Shown: positions 24,862 through 33,091 of the stretch, piece after piece
Numbering within the stretch: the first letter of the stretch is position 1
How the letters are laid out: every line of letters starts with the position of its first letter
Assembly: GCF_001667775.1 (NCBI RefSeq)
Contig: NZ_LZJI01000040.1
Coordinates: forward strand, 62,001 to 126,000
Source of the DNA: Mycobacterium sp. E1747
GTDB lineage: Bacteria; Actinomycetota; Actinomycetes; Mycobacteriales; Mycobacteriaceae
Direction: 5' to 3'
DNA: 64,000 bases
Notes under the pieces: model-generated
Seen by the model: only the letters and a program-made list of their open reading frames with translations
Database searches by the model: none
What the model was told of the DNA's origin: nothing
Program-made: the position numbers and the translations under genes

Positions 24862-25925
24862 CTGCGACGCTGAACCCGCCGGCCGGCCAATTGGATGTCG
24901 GACTGTTGGCGGACATCCGGGCCCACGCCGGGGCGCTGGACCGCGGCGATCATCACTCCCGCCGCAGCTTCACCGCCCTGGGTGCGGCCGGTCTGCTCGG
25001 GGTGGGAGCACCCGCCAACGCCGACGGCAGGCTCCCCGAGATGGCCGAGGTGGTCCGGCTGATCTCCGGGGAATGCATGAGCACCGGGTTCTCGCTGTGG
25101 GCCCACCGGATGGCGGTGGAATACTTGCTCACGGCCGCAACGCCTTTCAGTGCCGGCGCTGCCGAGCCACTCCTCGCCGGCACCACGCTGGGGGTGACCG
25201 CGATGGCATCGGCGTTCAAGGAGGCCGCGGGTTGCGGCAGCGTCGACTTGACGGCCACGCCGGTCGACAGTGGCTACCGGGTGTCCGGTCCGATCAGGTG
25301 GGCGAGCAACCTCTACCCCGATTCGACAATGGTGACCGCGGTGCGCACCGATGCCGGAGAGCGACTTATCGTGGCTCTGCCGCTGAACACGCCGGGCGTG
25401 GCGGTCGGCGACCACTTCGAGCTGCTGGCCATGGGCAGCACCGCCTCGTCCAACCTCAACCTGACCGACGCGTACGTCCCCTCGGCCCAAGTGTTGTCCG
25501 GCGATTTCGGGGGCTTCCTGCAAGCGGTCCGCCCGACGTTCCTGATCCTGCAGGCAGCCATGTGCCTGGGACTGACCAGGACCGCGGTGGAGCAGGCCAA
25601 AGACGGCCTCGGCGGCGTCAACGCGGTGTTCAGCGCCCAGGTCGACCACGTCGCCGAAAAGCTCGCCACCGCGGAGGCCAGACTTGCTGATCTGGCCGCG
25701 GCGGTGGGCGGGGACTCCTCGCCCACCAAGCGGGAGCTGTTGTCCCTGCGCCTTGCCGCGGCCGAATTATCCAGCGCCAGTGCGGATCTCGAGATCCGCA
25801 CCGCCGGCGGCAAGGGGTATGCGAGCAGGACATCGGCAAGTCGCCGCTACCGGGAGGCGGCGTTCATCCCCGTCCAGTCGCCGTCCGAAGGGCAGTTGCG
25901 CTGGGAGCTGGCCGCATGCGGCTGA
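24858..25925 (+). CDS. acyl-CoA dehydrogenase-like flavoprotein
   Basis: A 355-residue member of the acyl-CoA dehydrogenase superfamily: a helical N-terminal domain, a central beta domain (VDSGYRVSGPIRWASN, MGSTASSNLNLTDAYVP), and a C-terminal helical domain ending in REAAFIPVQSPSEGQLRWEL, where an active-site-like region would be. It is shorter than classical enzymes (about 380 residues). The superfamily also includes FMN-dependent monooxygenases such as DszC, so it may oxidise a nitrogen or sulphur compound rather than an acyl-CoA. The ATG overlaps the cynS stop. The substrate is unknown. Confidence 0.8.
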   Translation: MTATLNPPAGQLDVGLLADIRAHAGALDRGDHHSRRSFTALGAAGLLGVGAPANADGRLPEMAEVVRLISGECMSTGFSLWAHRMAVEYLLTAATPFSAGAAEPLLAGTTLGVTAMASAFKEAAGCGSVDLTATPVDSGYRVSGPIRWASNLYPDSTMVTAVRTDAGERLIVALPLNTPGVAVGDHFELLAMGSTASSNLNLTDAYVPSAQVLSGDFGGFLQAVRPTFLILQAAMCLGLTRTAVEQAKDGLGGVNAVFSAQVDHVAEKLATAEARLADLAAAVGGDSSPTKRELLSLRLAAAELSSASADLEIRTAGGKGYASRTSASRRYREAAFIPVQSPSEGQLRWELAACG

Positions 25926-25935
25926 GTGCGAGACG

Positions 25936-26556
25936 ATGGTGACCCCGGTGGCGGTGCCGCCGGGCGGCACCGAATCCGGACGGGTGGTCGGCGGCATTCC
26001 GCTGGTCAATCTGGTGCGCGACTTTCACCGGCCGATGGTCAATTTCGCCCGCACCATGGTGGATTCGCCGACGGTGGCGGAAGAGGCGGTGCAAGAGGCG
26101 TGGGTGCAGGTACTTCAGTCCGCGGATTCCTTCGAGGGCCGCTCGTCGGTCGGGACGTGGCTGTTCGGGATCGTCAAGAACACCGCCTCGCGGCACCGCC
26201 GCCGGGAATCCCGCATCCGTGACCACGAGGTGCTGTCGGCGGACGATGTCGATCCCTTGGCGGGTCGCATGCATCCCGCCGGCCATCCCGATGCCGGGCA
26301 CTGGAGTCTCCCGCCGTCGGGCCGCTTCTTGCCGGAGGACCACACCGTGGAGAACGAGCTCGTCGGTTACGTCCGCACGGCGCTGGACGCGCTGCCGCAG
26401 CGGCAACGGCAACTGGTCATCCTGCGTGACATCGTAGGGACTTCGGCAGGAGAAGCGGCCGAACTCCTCGAGCTCACCGCCGAAGGCCAGCGCGCGCTGC
26501 TCTACCGCGCCCGCGGAAATCTTCGCAACGAATTGGAAAAGCGGTATCTGCGATGA
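25936..26556 (+). CDS. ECF RNA polymerase sigma factor
   Basis: Sigma factor of 206 residues. Region 2 includes VAEEAVQEAWVQVLQSAD, with SVGTWLFGIVKNTA; region 4 includes LPQRQRQLVILRDIVG, AGEAAELLELTAEGQRALLYRAR. The linker between them contains a histidine-rich stretch. The ATG at 25936 is ten bases after the preceding stop. It is followed in an ATGA overlap by a small zinc-motif protein, the standard cognate anti-sigma arrangement. The signal sensed and the promoters recognised are unknown; the operon position suggests control of cyanate or nitrogen-compound handling. Confidence 0.9.
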   Translation: MVTPVAVPPGGTESGRVVGGIPLVNLVRDFHRPMVNFARTMVDSPTVAEEAVQEAWVQVLQSADSFEGRSSVGTWLFGIVKNTASRHRRRESRIRDHEVLSADDVDPLAGRMHPAGHPDAGHWSLPPSGRFLPEDHTVENELVGYVRTALDALPQRQRQLVILRDIVGTSAGEAAELLELTAEGQRALLYRARGNLRNELEKRYLR

Positions 26557-26822
26557 CCGTCCACGACAACACTGTCCCCGCCATCGACTGCGTCGACTTC
26601 GTCCGATTGGTCGATGAACTCGTCGATTCCGACCCCCGGCTGTGGGGCCCCATCGTCGCCAAGCACCTCGACGAGTGCCCCCCTTGCCTGGTCTACCTAC
26701 AACAGATGCTCGATCTCAAGATTCTGCTCAGCCACGCCTTCGAGGGGGAGAGACTCAGCGAGGAGCACGTCTCGGGGGTCATCAACGCGATCAACGCTTT
26801 ACGGAAAGGCCGACACCGATGA
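26553..26822 (+). CDS. zinc-binding anti-sigma factor (ZAS type)
   Basis: An 89-residue acidic helical protein with the ZAS motif H-x3-C-x2-C (HLDECPPC, His38, Cys42, Cys45). This size and motif fit soluble anti-sigma factors that use a zinc or redox switch to release an ECF sigma. Its start overlaps the sigma-factor stop and its stop overlaps the FNT gene start, so stoichiometric production is likely. The redox-sensing idea is inference from RsrA-like homologues. Confidence 0.85.
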   Translation: MTVHDNTVPAIDCVDFVRLVDELVDSDPRLWGPIVAKHLDECPPCLVYLQQMLDLKILLSHAFEGERLSEEHVSGVINAINALRKGRHR

Positions 26823-27730
26823 CGATCAACGCGCAAGCGCCGCAACTGGATGGCGAGGCGCCGCCACCAAACCTCCTCGCGGGCTTCCCCTCTGACACCA
26901 CGGCGAAGGTGCCAGACGATCCGTTCGAGCCGCTCAGCGTGGGCGGCATGGTGGACCGGGTGGCCGCCATGGCGGTCGAAAAGGCTACGCACCCGTGGGC
27001 GTTCCTGATGCGCTCACTGGTCGGCGGTGTAATGGTCGCGTTCGGAGCGCTGCTGGCACTGATGGTGAGCACCGGCGTCAAGACCCCGGGCGTCGCGAGT
27101 TTGTTGATGGGCCTGGCATTCGGCATGTCCTTCGTCCTGATCCTGGTCTCGGGCATGTCGCTGATCACCGCCGACATGGCCGCGGGATTTCTCGCCGTCC
27201 TCAACCGCGCCATGAGCGTCGGTAGCTATGCCTTTCTGGTTGTCGTGGGCCTCATCGGCAACGTGCTGGGTGCGCTGCTGTTCGTCACCGTCTGCGGCGC
27301 CGCTGGAGGCCCGTATCTGGGCGCCTTCGCCGAGCGGGCGGCCACCGTGGGCACGCAGAAGGCCGGCCAGCCGTTCTGGACCGCACTGCTCCTTGCCGTG
27401 GTGTGCACCTGGTTCCTACAGACCTCGATGTGCATGTTCTTCAAGGCTCGCAGCGACGTCGCCAGAATGACATTCGCGTTCTACGGGCCCTTCGCGTTCG
27501 TCGTCGGCGGTACCCAGCATGTGATCGCCAACGTCGGCTTCCTCGGCCTTCCTCTGCTGCTCAACCTGTTTCACCCGGCCGCGCCACGCGGAACGATCGG
27601 TTGGGGATTCGGCGACCACGGCTTGCTCACCAACCTCGGCGTCACCACCGTGGGCAATCTGATCGGGGGCACATTGTTTGTGGCGTTGCCGTTCTGGGTC
27701 ATCGCGCAGTTGCAGCGCCGCCGCGTCTAA
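26819..27730 (+). CDS. formate/nitrite transporter (FNT) family channel
   Basis: A 303-residue membrane protein with six hydrophobic helices. FNT features include SMSFVLILVSGMSLITADM (the SF2-like slit region), GNVLGALLF and FKARSDVARMTFAFYGPFAFVVGGTQHVIAN (cited as a segment, residues 220-250). An N-terminal cytosolic tail of about 60 residues (AVEKATHPWAFL leading into the first helix) is longer than in FocA. The family passes small monovalent anions such as formate, nitrite or hydrosulphide; whether cyanate is carried is not known. ATG at 26819 overlaps the anti-sigma stop. A hairpin follows at 27751-27776. Confidence 0.88.
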   Translation: MTINAQAPQLDGEAPPPNLLAGFPSDTTAKVPDDPFEPLSVGGMVDRVAAMAVEKATHPWAFLMRSLVGGVMVAFGALLALMVSTGVKTPGVASLLMGLAFGMSFVLILVSGMSLITADMAAGFLAVLNRAMSVGSYAFLVVVGLIGNVLGALLFVTVCGAAGGPYLGAFAERAATVGTQKAGQPFWTALLLAVVCTWFLQTSMCMFFKARSDVARMTFAFYGPFAFVVGGTQHVIANVGFLGLPLLLNLFHPAAPRGTIGWGFGDHGLLTNLGVTTVGNLIGGTLFVALPFWVIAQLQRRRV

Positions 27731-27750
27731 GCGGCTAGTGGCCATAGCGT

Positions 27751-27776
27751 TACCGGCGCCTTAACGCGCGCCGGTA
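27751..27776 (+). terminator. candidate hairpin terminator after the FNT gene
   Basis: Perfect nine-base-pair stem (TACCGGCGC with GCGCCGGTA) and an eight-base loop start 20 bases after the stop of the transporter gene. No U-tract. It would end the cynS cluster before the universal stress gene. Confidence 0.5.
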
Positions 27777-27796
27777 ATAGCCCTCCGTCCCGTTGG

Positions 27797-27816
27797 TTAG
27801 GGACTTAAGCCTCACG
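27797..27816 (+). promoter_or_regulatory. DosR-like box upstream of the universal stress protein gene
   Basis: TTAGGGACTTAAGCCTCACG agrees with the remembered DosR consensus TTSGGGACTWWAGTCCCSAA at 14 of 20 positions, with the whole left half-site GGGACT intact. It lies 52 bases before the start codon of a two-domain universal stress protein, a typical DosR target class. Confidence 0.55.
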
Positions 27817-27867
27817 ACCGATGCCGCCGCGGGTTAATAGCGTCGTTCGTGATGGAGGGAGAACGAA

Positions 27868-28758
27868 ATGTCAACACCTGATCAAACACGCGGCATCGTC
27901 GTCGCGGTCGACGGCTCGGCGGCGTCGAATGCCGCCGCAAGCTGGGCCGCGCACGAGGCGGCCATGCGGAACGTTCCACTGACCGTCGTCCACGCGGTGA
28001 CGACACCGACCGCCACCTGGCCGCCGGTGCCCTACCCCGACTCTCTAGCGGTGCAGCTGGAGGACGAGGGCAAGAAGGCGATCATGCACGCGGTCAAACT
28101 GGCCGAGGAGGCGCTGCCGGCAGACCGAAAGGTCACCATCCAGCGGGAACTGGTCTATTCCAGTCCGGCACTGGCCCTGATCAATCTGTCCGGCGAGGCA
28201 GAGATGATCGTCGTCGGCACGGCGGGGCGAGGATTGCTGGCCCGGAGCGTGCTCGGTTCGGTCAGTTCGACCGTGGTGCGGCACGCCCATTGTCCGGTCG
28301 CGGTCATCCATGCCGACGACCTGCCGGACATGCACAACGCTCCCGTCATCGTGGGAGTCGACGGCTCGCCGGCTTCCCAGCTCGCGATCGAGATCGCCTT
28401 CAACGAGGCCTCCCGTCGCGGTGTCGGTCTGACAGCCCTACACGCATGGAGTGACATCACGATAAGCGAACTCCCGCAAGCGGATTGGTCGTCGCTGGAA
28501 GCGGAGGCACACCGCAGCCTGGCCGAGAACCTGGCGGGTTGGCAGGAACGCTATCCCGACGTGAAGGTGCAGCGACTGGTCGTGCGTGACGAGCCGGCCA
28601 GACAGCTCGCCGAAAAGTCGGAAACCGCACAGCTCCTCGTCGTCGGCAGTCACGGGCGCGGCGGCCTGACCGGTGTGCTGTTGGGATCGGTGAGCAATGC
28701 GGTCCTGCACTCGGTGCGGACGCCGGTGATCGTCGCGCGACCTGGGGCATCCGACTGA
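27868..28758 (+). CDS. tandem-domain universal stress protein
   Basis: A 296-residue cytosolic protein of two USP domains. Each holds an ATP-binding signature of the G-x2-G-x9-GS type: GTAGRGLLARSVLGSVSS near residue 112 and GSHGRGGLTGVLLGSVSN near residue 255, with opening strands IVVAVDGS and VIVGVDGS. Proteins of this type in M. tuberculosis (for example Rv1996, Rv2005c, Rv2623) belong to the DosR dormancy regulon, and a DosR-like box stands upstream. The ATG is preceded by GGAGGGAGAA. Its 3' end overlaps the convergent monooxygenase gene by 109 bases. Confidence 0.93.
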   Translation: MSTPDQTRGIVVAVDGSAASNAAASWAAHEAAMRNVPLTVVHAVTTPTATWPPVPYPDSLAVQLEDEGKKAIMHAVKLAEEALPADRKVTIQRELVYSSPALALINLSGEAEMIVVGTAGRGLLARSVLGSVSSTVVRHAHCPVAVIHADDLPDMHNAPVIVGVDGSPASQLAIEIAFNEASRRGVGLTALHAWSDITISELPQADWSSLEAEAHRSLAENLAGWQERYPDVKVQRLVVRDEPARQLAEKSETAQLLVVGSHGRGGLTGVLLGSVSNAVLHSVRTPVIVARPGASD

Positions 28759-30278
28759 ACCGCGGCGGGGCGAAGGACGGTCGCCGTCCAGGCGCAGAGG
28801 GCGGCGAGGTCGCGTCCGGCGCGCGCCACCGTCCGGTCGGGGCGCACCAGCGCGGCGGTGACGCGCCCTCCCCGAAGCCATGCCTCTAGTGCGCTGCCGG
28901 GTTCGGCGACCAACACGCTGACTTCGCGCTGACGCAGCGCCGCCTCGTCGGCCGCACTGGGGCGGGCGGTGCTGATCACCGCGAAACCGGCGCCAAGGAT
29001 GTCGTCCAGTCGTCGACCTTGGCCGTGCGGGGCATTCGGGCAGAGCGTGCCGCCGAGCCCGCGCGGTCGCCGGGATGTGCATACCAATGCCGAACGGTGC
29101 AGCGCCGGCGTCCTGGAGTCGACCACCTTGTCGCGTAGGCCCGGGATGAGCCGCAGTCTCGGCAACACCGCCCGGCGCGCCGCATTGCCCAGGCGACCGC
29201 CCCCGGTCATCGCCCAACCGACACCCAGCGCCAGCCGGATCATGGAACGGGTATGCGGTTTGCGTTCCAGCTCATAGCTTTCCAAGACTTCCGCTGCCAG
29301 TGTGCCGCGGTGGACCGCGGCGATTTTCCATGCGAGATTGTCCGCGTCGCGCAGTCCCGCTCCCATGCCCTGTCCGATGAACGGGGGAGTGAGGTGCGCC
29401 GCGTCACCGAGGATGAAGACGTTTCCACGGCGCCAGCGGTTGGCGATCTGCGCGCGGAACGTGTACTCGGCGACGCGCACCAGGGTCAGCTCGCCGACGG
29501 GCACGGTGCTGGTCCACGGGCTGATCAAGGGGCGCAACGAGTCCAGGGTGTCGAAGTCGTTCGCCGTCTCACCGGCCAGCAATTGGAACTCCCAGCGGTA
29601 GCGGGCCGGCCCGATTCGCATGTAGGTTCCGGCGCGTTGCGGATCGCACACCTGGTGGACCCCGTCCCATTGGCCCAGGTTCGCCTCGCTGGCGATGTCG
29701 ACGACCAGCCAGCGTTGCTGAAAGCGCAAGTCCCGCATGGTGGAGCCGATGCGGGCACGCACCAGGCTGTTGGCGCCGTCGCAGCCCAGCAGGTAGTCGG
29801 CGTCGACCTGGTGAAGCCGACCGTCCGATCGGTCGGTGAACGTGACGCGGACGCGCGTTCCGTCCGTCACGACGTCGGTGACTTCGGCGTTCCCGCGCAG
29901 TTCGGCGTGGGGATGGCGGTCGAGGTTGGTCCGCAGCAGGCCCTCCAACTCCGGCTGGTCGAACATGTTGGCCTGCGGAAAACCGTGCACACTGTGCTCC
30001 GGGTCGCGGTTGAACTCGGCCAGGGTGCGCAACCGGCGGTCGACCAACCGCAAACCCAGCGTCGGCCGCGATATCGCGGCGAACTCGTCGGCCAGCCCGA
30101 GGCGCGCGATGATGCGATAGATCTCGTCATCCAGGTGGACGGCTCGCGGCTGGGGGTACACGCCGGGCCAGCGGTCGAGCACCAGGCAATGCACGCCGTA
30201 CTGCGCCAGCCGTGTCGCCGCGGTGACGCCGGTCGGTCCGGCGCCGACGATGACGACGGGAACCCGCTGAATAGTCAC
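28650..30278 (-). CDS. FAD-dependent aromatic hydroxylase (MhpA-like)
   Basis: Flavoprotein monooxygenase of 542 residues. The Rossmann motif GAGPTGVTAA starts at residue 12, the DG motif lies in LLGCDGANSLVR, and the second FAD motif is GDAAHLTPPFIGQG. The family hydroxylates phenolic or 3-hydroxyphenylpropionate-type rings. The C-terminal 160 residues form the thioredoxin-like domain of the class. GTG at 30278 overlaps the FAA-hydrolase stop. Together with the ring-cleavage-type dioxygenase and the hydrolase of the same operon, it makes a plausible aromatic or steroid-like ring degradation route. The last 36 residues lie antisense to the universal stress protein gene. Confidence 0.9.
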   Translation of the reverse strand: MTIQRVPVVIVGAGPTGVTAATRLAQYGVHCLVLDRWPGVYPQPRAVHLDDEIYRIIARLGLADEFAAISRPTLGLRLVDRRLRTLAEFNRDPEHSVHGFPQANMFDQPELEGLLRTNLDRHPHAELRGNAEVTDVVTDGTRVRVTFTDRSDGRLHQVDADYLLGCDGANSLVRARIGSTMRDLRFQQRWLVVDIASEANLGQWDGVHQVCDPQRAGTYMRIGPARYRWEFQLLAGETANDFDTLDSLRPLISPWTSTVPVGELTLVRVAEYTFRAQIANRWRRGNVFILGDAAHLTPPFIGQGMGAGLRDADNLAWKIAAVHRGTLAAEVLESYELERKPHTRSMIRLALGVGWAMTGGGRLGNAARRAVLPRLRLIPGLRDKVVDSRTPALHRSALVCTSRRPRGLGGTLCPNAPHGQGRRLDDILGAGFAVISTARPSAADEAALRQREVSVLVAEPGSALEAWLRGGRVTAALVRPDRTVARAGRDLAALCAWTATVLRPAAVQSDAPGRATITGVRTECRTALLTDPNSTPVRPPRP

Positions 30279-31225
30279 GCGAATCGTACTGCGGTGCGCT
30301 GTGTTCCGAGATCGATCGCCCCGTCGTCGGTGGCCGCCGACGCCTCCACGACGTCACCGTCGTGCAGGTAATTGCGGTTGGCGGCCTGCCGCGAGAAGAA
30401 CATCTTCCATTTGAGGGACGGCGGCAACAGGTTTCCTACGAACTGCACCGGCTTCGGCGGCGCGCTCAGCGCAGTGCCGGCCGGGGTGCCCGTGAGCACC
30501 AGGTCGCCCGGCGCGAGTTCCTGGAACTGGGTGAGGGACTGCAGCGCCTGCAGGGGCCGGTACAGCATGTCGCCCTCGACAAGCGCGTTCTGGCGTTCCT
30601 GGCCGTTCACGCTGAGCCGCAAACGCAGGTCACCGAAGCGCTTGAGTTCGTCGGCGGTGAGCAGCACCAGTTCCGGGCCGACGGGGGTGAACGTCGGATA
30701 CGACTTGGCCTCGTAGAACTGGGTTTGGGGGAGCTGGATGTCGCGCGCGGAGACGTCGTTGGTGACCACCAACCCGGCGACGAAATCGCCGAGGTTGGCG
30801 TCGGAGATGGTGGTGCCGACCGGCACGGTGCGGCCGATCACCAGGCCGATCTCGACCTCATAGTCGAGCAGCCTGACGTGCGGGGGTTTGACGATGTCGT
30901 CGAACGGCCCGGTGATGGAGGCGGACGCCTTGCGGAAGAACGTGAGGGGGGTGGACGCCGGATCCATGCCCGCGTCTTTGACGTGCGACTCGTAGTTGGT
31001 CATCTGCGCTATCACTCGGCACGGCCGGGTCACCGGTGAGATCAGGGTGAGGGTGTCGAGGGCGACGGCTTCGGTTTTGGTTGCCGCACTCTCGATGGCC
31101 GTCCGGTCGGCCAGCAGCGCGGCGGTGCTGGTGGCGGCGGTGTCGATCTTGACGGCGCCCTCGGCGATTTTGAGCCACCAGGCGTGGCCGGTTCCAGAGG
31201 CGGTGTGCAGCACGGAGAGGGTCAT
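30275..31225 (-). CDS. fumarylacetoacetate hydrolase family protein
   Basis: A 316-residue FAH-fold hydrolase or decarboxylase. It contains LLDYEVEIGLVIGRTVPVG, with the metal-coordinating acidic residues, and VTNDVSARDIQLPQTQFYEAKSY, followed by TPVGPELV and DLVLTGTPAGTA. In catabolic operons such enzymes act on the 2-hydroxymuconate-type or acylpyruvate products of ring cleavage. The ATG at 31225 overlaps the dioxygenase stop by ATGA; the long open frame further upstream is a shadow of the dioxygenase gene. Confidence 0.9.
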   Translation of the reverse strand: MTLSVLHTASGTGHAWWLKIAEGAVKIDTAATSTAALLADRTAIESAATKTEAVALDTLTLISPVTRPCRVIAQMTNYESHVKDAGMDPASTPLTFFRKASASITGPFDDIVKPPHVRLLDYEVEIGLVIGRTVPVGTTISDANLGDFVAGLVVTNDVSARDIQLPQTQFYEAKSYPTFTPVGPELVLLTADELKRFGDLRLRLSVNGQERQNALVEGDMLYRPLQALQSLTQFQELAPGDLVLTGTPAGTALSAPPKPVQFVGNLLPPSLKWKMFFSRQAANRNYLHDGDVVEASAATDDGAIDLGTQRTAVRFA

Positions 31226-32346
31226 GAGGTGGGAACTTTCAGTAGGCCGACTAGGCGGTTGAAATCGAATTCGTTGTGCGAGCGCAGGGCGGTGATCATC
31301 GAAACCAGTTCGCGTCGTGCCGACTTGGGGTCGGTTCCGAGGAAATCCCTGCTTGCCGGTGGCCCCCACTGGGCCAACCCGGATGCGGTGAAGGGCGCCC
31401 AGCCCGGCTCCAGCGTGTTGTCGAACAGGTCGCCATCGGTGAAGTGTTCGAACAAGTCGCCGTCGGGGTCGCGCCAGTAGTCGAAGATCTGACTGCCCTG
31501 GATGTGCCTGCCGATTCCCCAGGACCGGGAATAGCCTCGCGCGCCGAGGTATTCGCCGCCGGCGGCCAGCGCGTCGAGATCGCTGACCTGATACGCCGAG
31601 TGGACGTAACGGTTGGCCGGCCCCAAGGCCATCGCCAGGGTGTGATGGTCGGCGGGCATCGAGCCGCGGTCGCACCGGATGAAACTCATGGCTGGGCCGC
31701 GGTCCCGCTGGCCGGGGAAGTACAGGAAGTCGCTGACGATCATGCCGAGGTTGTCGAGGTACCAGTTCAGGGTCTCGAGGTACTTGGTCGACTGCACCAC
31801 CAGGTGGCCCAGCCGCTCCACCCGGGCGGGCACCCGCGGGGGACGTTGGCCGGCGTTGGTGCGCCGCCCTTCGGGGCCGAAGTTGAAGACGTGGGCCCGT
31901 TGGCCGGGGAGGTCTGGGAGCTCGTGCATGCCGGCGACGACCCGAACCGACATGCCGCTCGGGTCGCACAAGTCGACCGACACCCCGCCGATCGCCTCCG
32001 GCAGCCGGCGCGTCGGCACACCGGCGTTGCCCGCCAGCCGGAGCACGTCGGCTTCGTCGCAGGCCCGAAACGCCGCGCCGGTGAACCGGCTTCGCCGGCC
32101 GCGACGCAGAATCACGCACGGAGCACCCGCCCGGGTGCCGCGCAACTGCACTTCGTTCGCGCCGTGCTGGGCAATGTGGAAGCCGAATGCCCGCGCGAAC
32201 GCCTCCGCGCGCGTCAGGTCTGGGCGCTCGAACTCCAGCCACGCGATGTCGGCGACTTTGATCACGGGGTTGCCGGACCGCCCGGGATGCTCCCCGCGCA
32301 GCGCGCCCTGCTCGCTGTGCGCATCCGTATGTGCACTGTCGGTCAT
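31222..32346 (-). CDS. VOC-family extradiol dioxygenase-like protein
   Basis: A 374-residue two-domain VOC (glyoxalase-fold) protein of the type I extradiol dioxygenase class. The C-terminal domain contains HLVVQSTKYLETLNWYLDNLG and the metal-ligand candidates His in ADHHTLAMA and Glu in DLFEHF. Such enzymes open catechol-type rings. The ATG at 32346 follows GGGGGTGG at eight bases; a TTG six codons earlier is less likely. The gene heads the operon and is divergent from the TetR gene, with two palindromes in between. Confidence 0.85.
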   Translation of the reverse strand: MTDSAHTDAHSEQGALRGEHPGRSGNPVIKVADIAWLEFERPDLTRAEAFARAFGFHIAQHGANEVQLRGTRAGAPCVILRRGRRSRFTGAAFRACDEADVLRLAGNAGVPTRRLPEAIGGVSVDLCDPSGMSVRVVAGMHELPDLPGQRAHVFNFGPEGRRTNAGQRPPRVPARVERLGHLVVQSTKYLETLNWYLDNLGMIVSDFLYFPGQRDRGPAMSFIRCDRGSMPADHHTLAMALGPANRYVHSAYQVSDLDALAAGGEYLGARGYSRSWGIGRHIQGSQIFDYWRDPDGDLFEHFTDGDLFDNTLEPGWAPFTASGLAQWGPPASRDFLGTDPKSARRELVSMITALRSHNEFDFNRLVGLLKVPTS

Positions 32347-32369
32347 TTTCGTGGCCACCCCCAACTAAC

Positions 32370-32383
32370 TGACGAAATCGTCA
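32370..32383. promoter_or_regulatory. operator palindrome 1 (TetR)
   Basis: TGACGAAATCGTCA has perfect six-base arms (TGACGA / TCGTCA) around AA. It sits 24 bases upstream of the dioxygenase ATG and close to its promoter. Its twin is 42 bases away (centre to centre), four helical turns. Confidence 0.6.
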
Positions 32384-32411
32384 CATACGAAAGAACCCTC
32401 AGTCAAGCCCC

Positions 32412-32425
32412 TGACGAAATCCTCA
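32412..32425. promoter_or_regulatory. operator palindrome 2 (TetR)
   Basis: TGACGAAATCCTCA repeats the first site with one arm mismatch. It lies just upstream of CATACT (32435-32440), a possible -10 that is six bases before the tetR GTG at 32447, so binding would block tetR's own promoter. Confidence 0.55.
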
Positions 32426-32446
32426 TGACTGATGCATACTGCGGGG

Positions 32447-33091
32447 GTGAGTCCGATGGTGGAACCGGCCAACCGGCTGGAGCGGCGCAAGCAGCGCACC
32501 CGTGCGGCGCTGGTCAAGGCCGCACAGCAACTGATCGCCGAGGGCAAGGTGAACGTGCCGGTCCTGGAGATCACCCAGGCCGCCGACGTCGGCATGGGAT
32601 CCTTCTACAACCATTTCGACAGCAAGGAGCAGCTGTTCGAGGCCGCGGTCGCCGACGTGCTCGACACCTATGGGGCGATGCTCGACCAGCTCACCGAGTC
32701 CATCGAGGACCCGGCGGAGATCTTCGCCACGAGTTTTCGGCTGACCGGCCGGCTGTTTCGTCGCCGCCCGCAAGAGAGTCGGATCCTGTTGGCCAACGGC
32801 CTGGAGCTGTTGTCGTCGGAACGTGGTTTAGCGCCGCGCGCCCTGCGTGACATCCAAGCCGGCGTAGCGGCCGGTCGGTTCGATGTCGAGGATCCCGAGT
32901 TGGCTCTTGCGATGGCCGGCGGTGCGCTGTTGGGGCTTGGAAACCTGTTGCGGTTCAACCCCGATCGAGACGACGCACGCGCGGCCGACCTCGTCACCGA
33001 GAACGTTTTGCGGCTGTTCGGGCTCAGCGCCGCCGAAGCGCGGGCGATCTGCCAACGGCCGCTGCCCCAGAACGGATTCCTCGAGGATTAG
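32447..33091 (+). CDS. TetR family regulator of the divergent catabolic operon
   Basis: A 214-residue repressor: a helix-turn-helix domain in the first 60 residues (RTRAALVKAAQQLI; ITQAADVGMGSFYNHFDSKEQLF) and a helical ligand domain. The GTG at 32447 may be leaderless (CATACT ends six bases before it); an ATG at 32432 is an alternative and adds five residues. Divergence from the dioxygenase operon and the paired palindromes indicate autoregulation and control of that operon, with a ring-derived ligand as the natural guess. Its 3' end overlaps the convergent oxidase-like gene by four bases. Confidence 0.88.
   Translation: MSPMVEPANRLERRKQRTRAALVKAAQQLIAEGKVNVPVLEITQAADVGMGSFYNHFDSKEQLFEAAVADVLDTYGAMLDQLTESIEDPAEIFATSFRLTGRLFRRRPQESRILLANGLELLSSERGLAPRALRDIQAGVAAGRFDVEDPELALAMAGGALLGLGNLLRFNPDRDDARAADLVTENVLRLFGLSAAEARAICQRPLPQNGFLED

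Noticed and set aside
30275..32242. 655-residue minus-strand open frame
   Set aside because: The FAH domain starts at 31225; the N-terminal part is the shadow of the dioxygenase gene in another frame.
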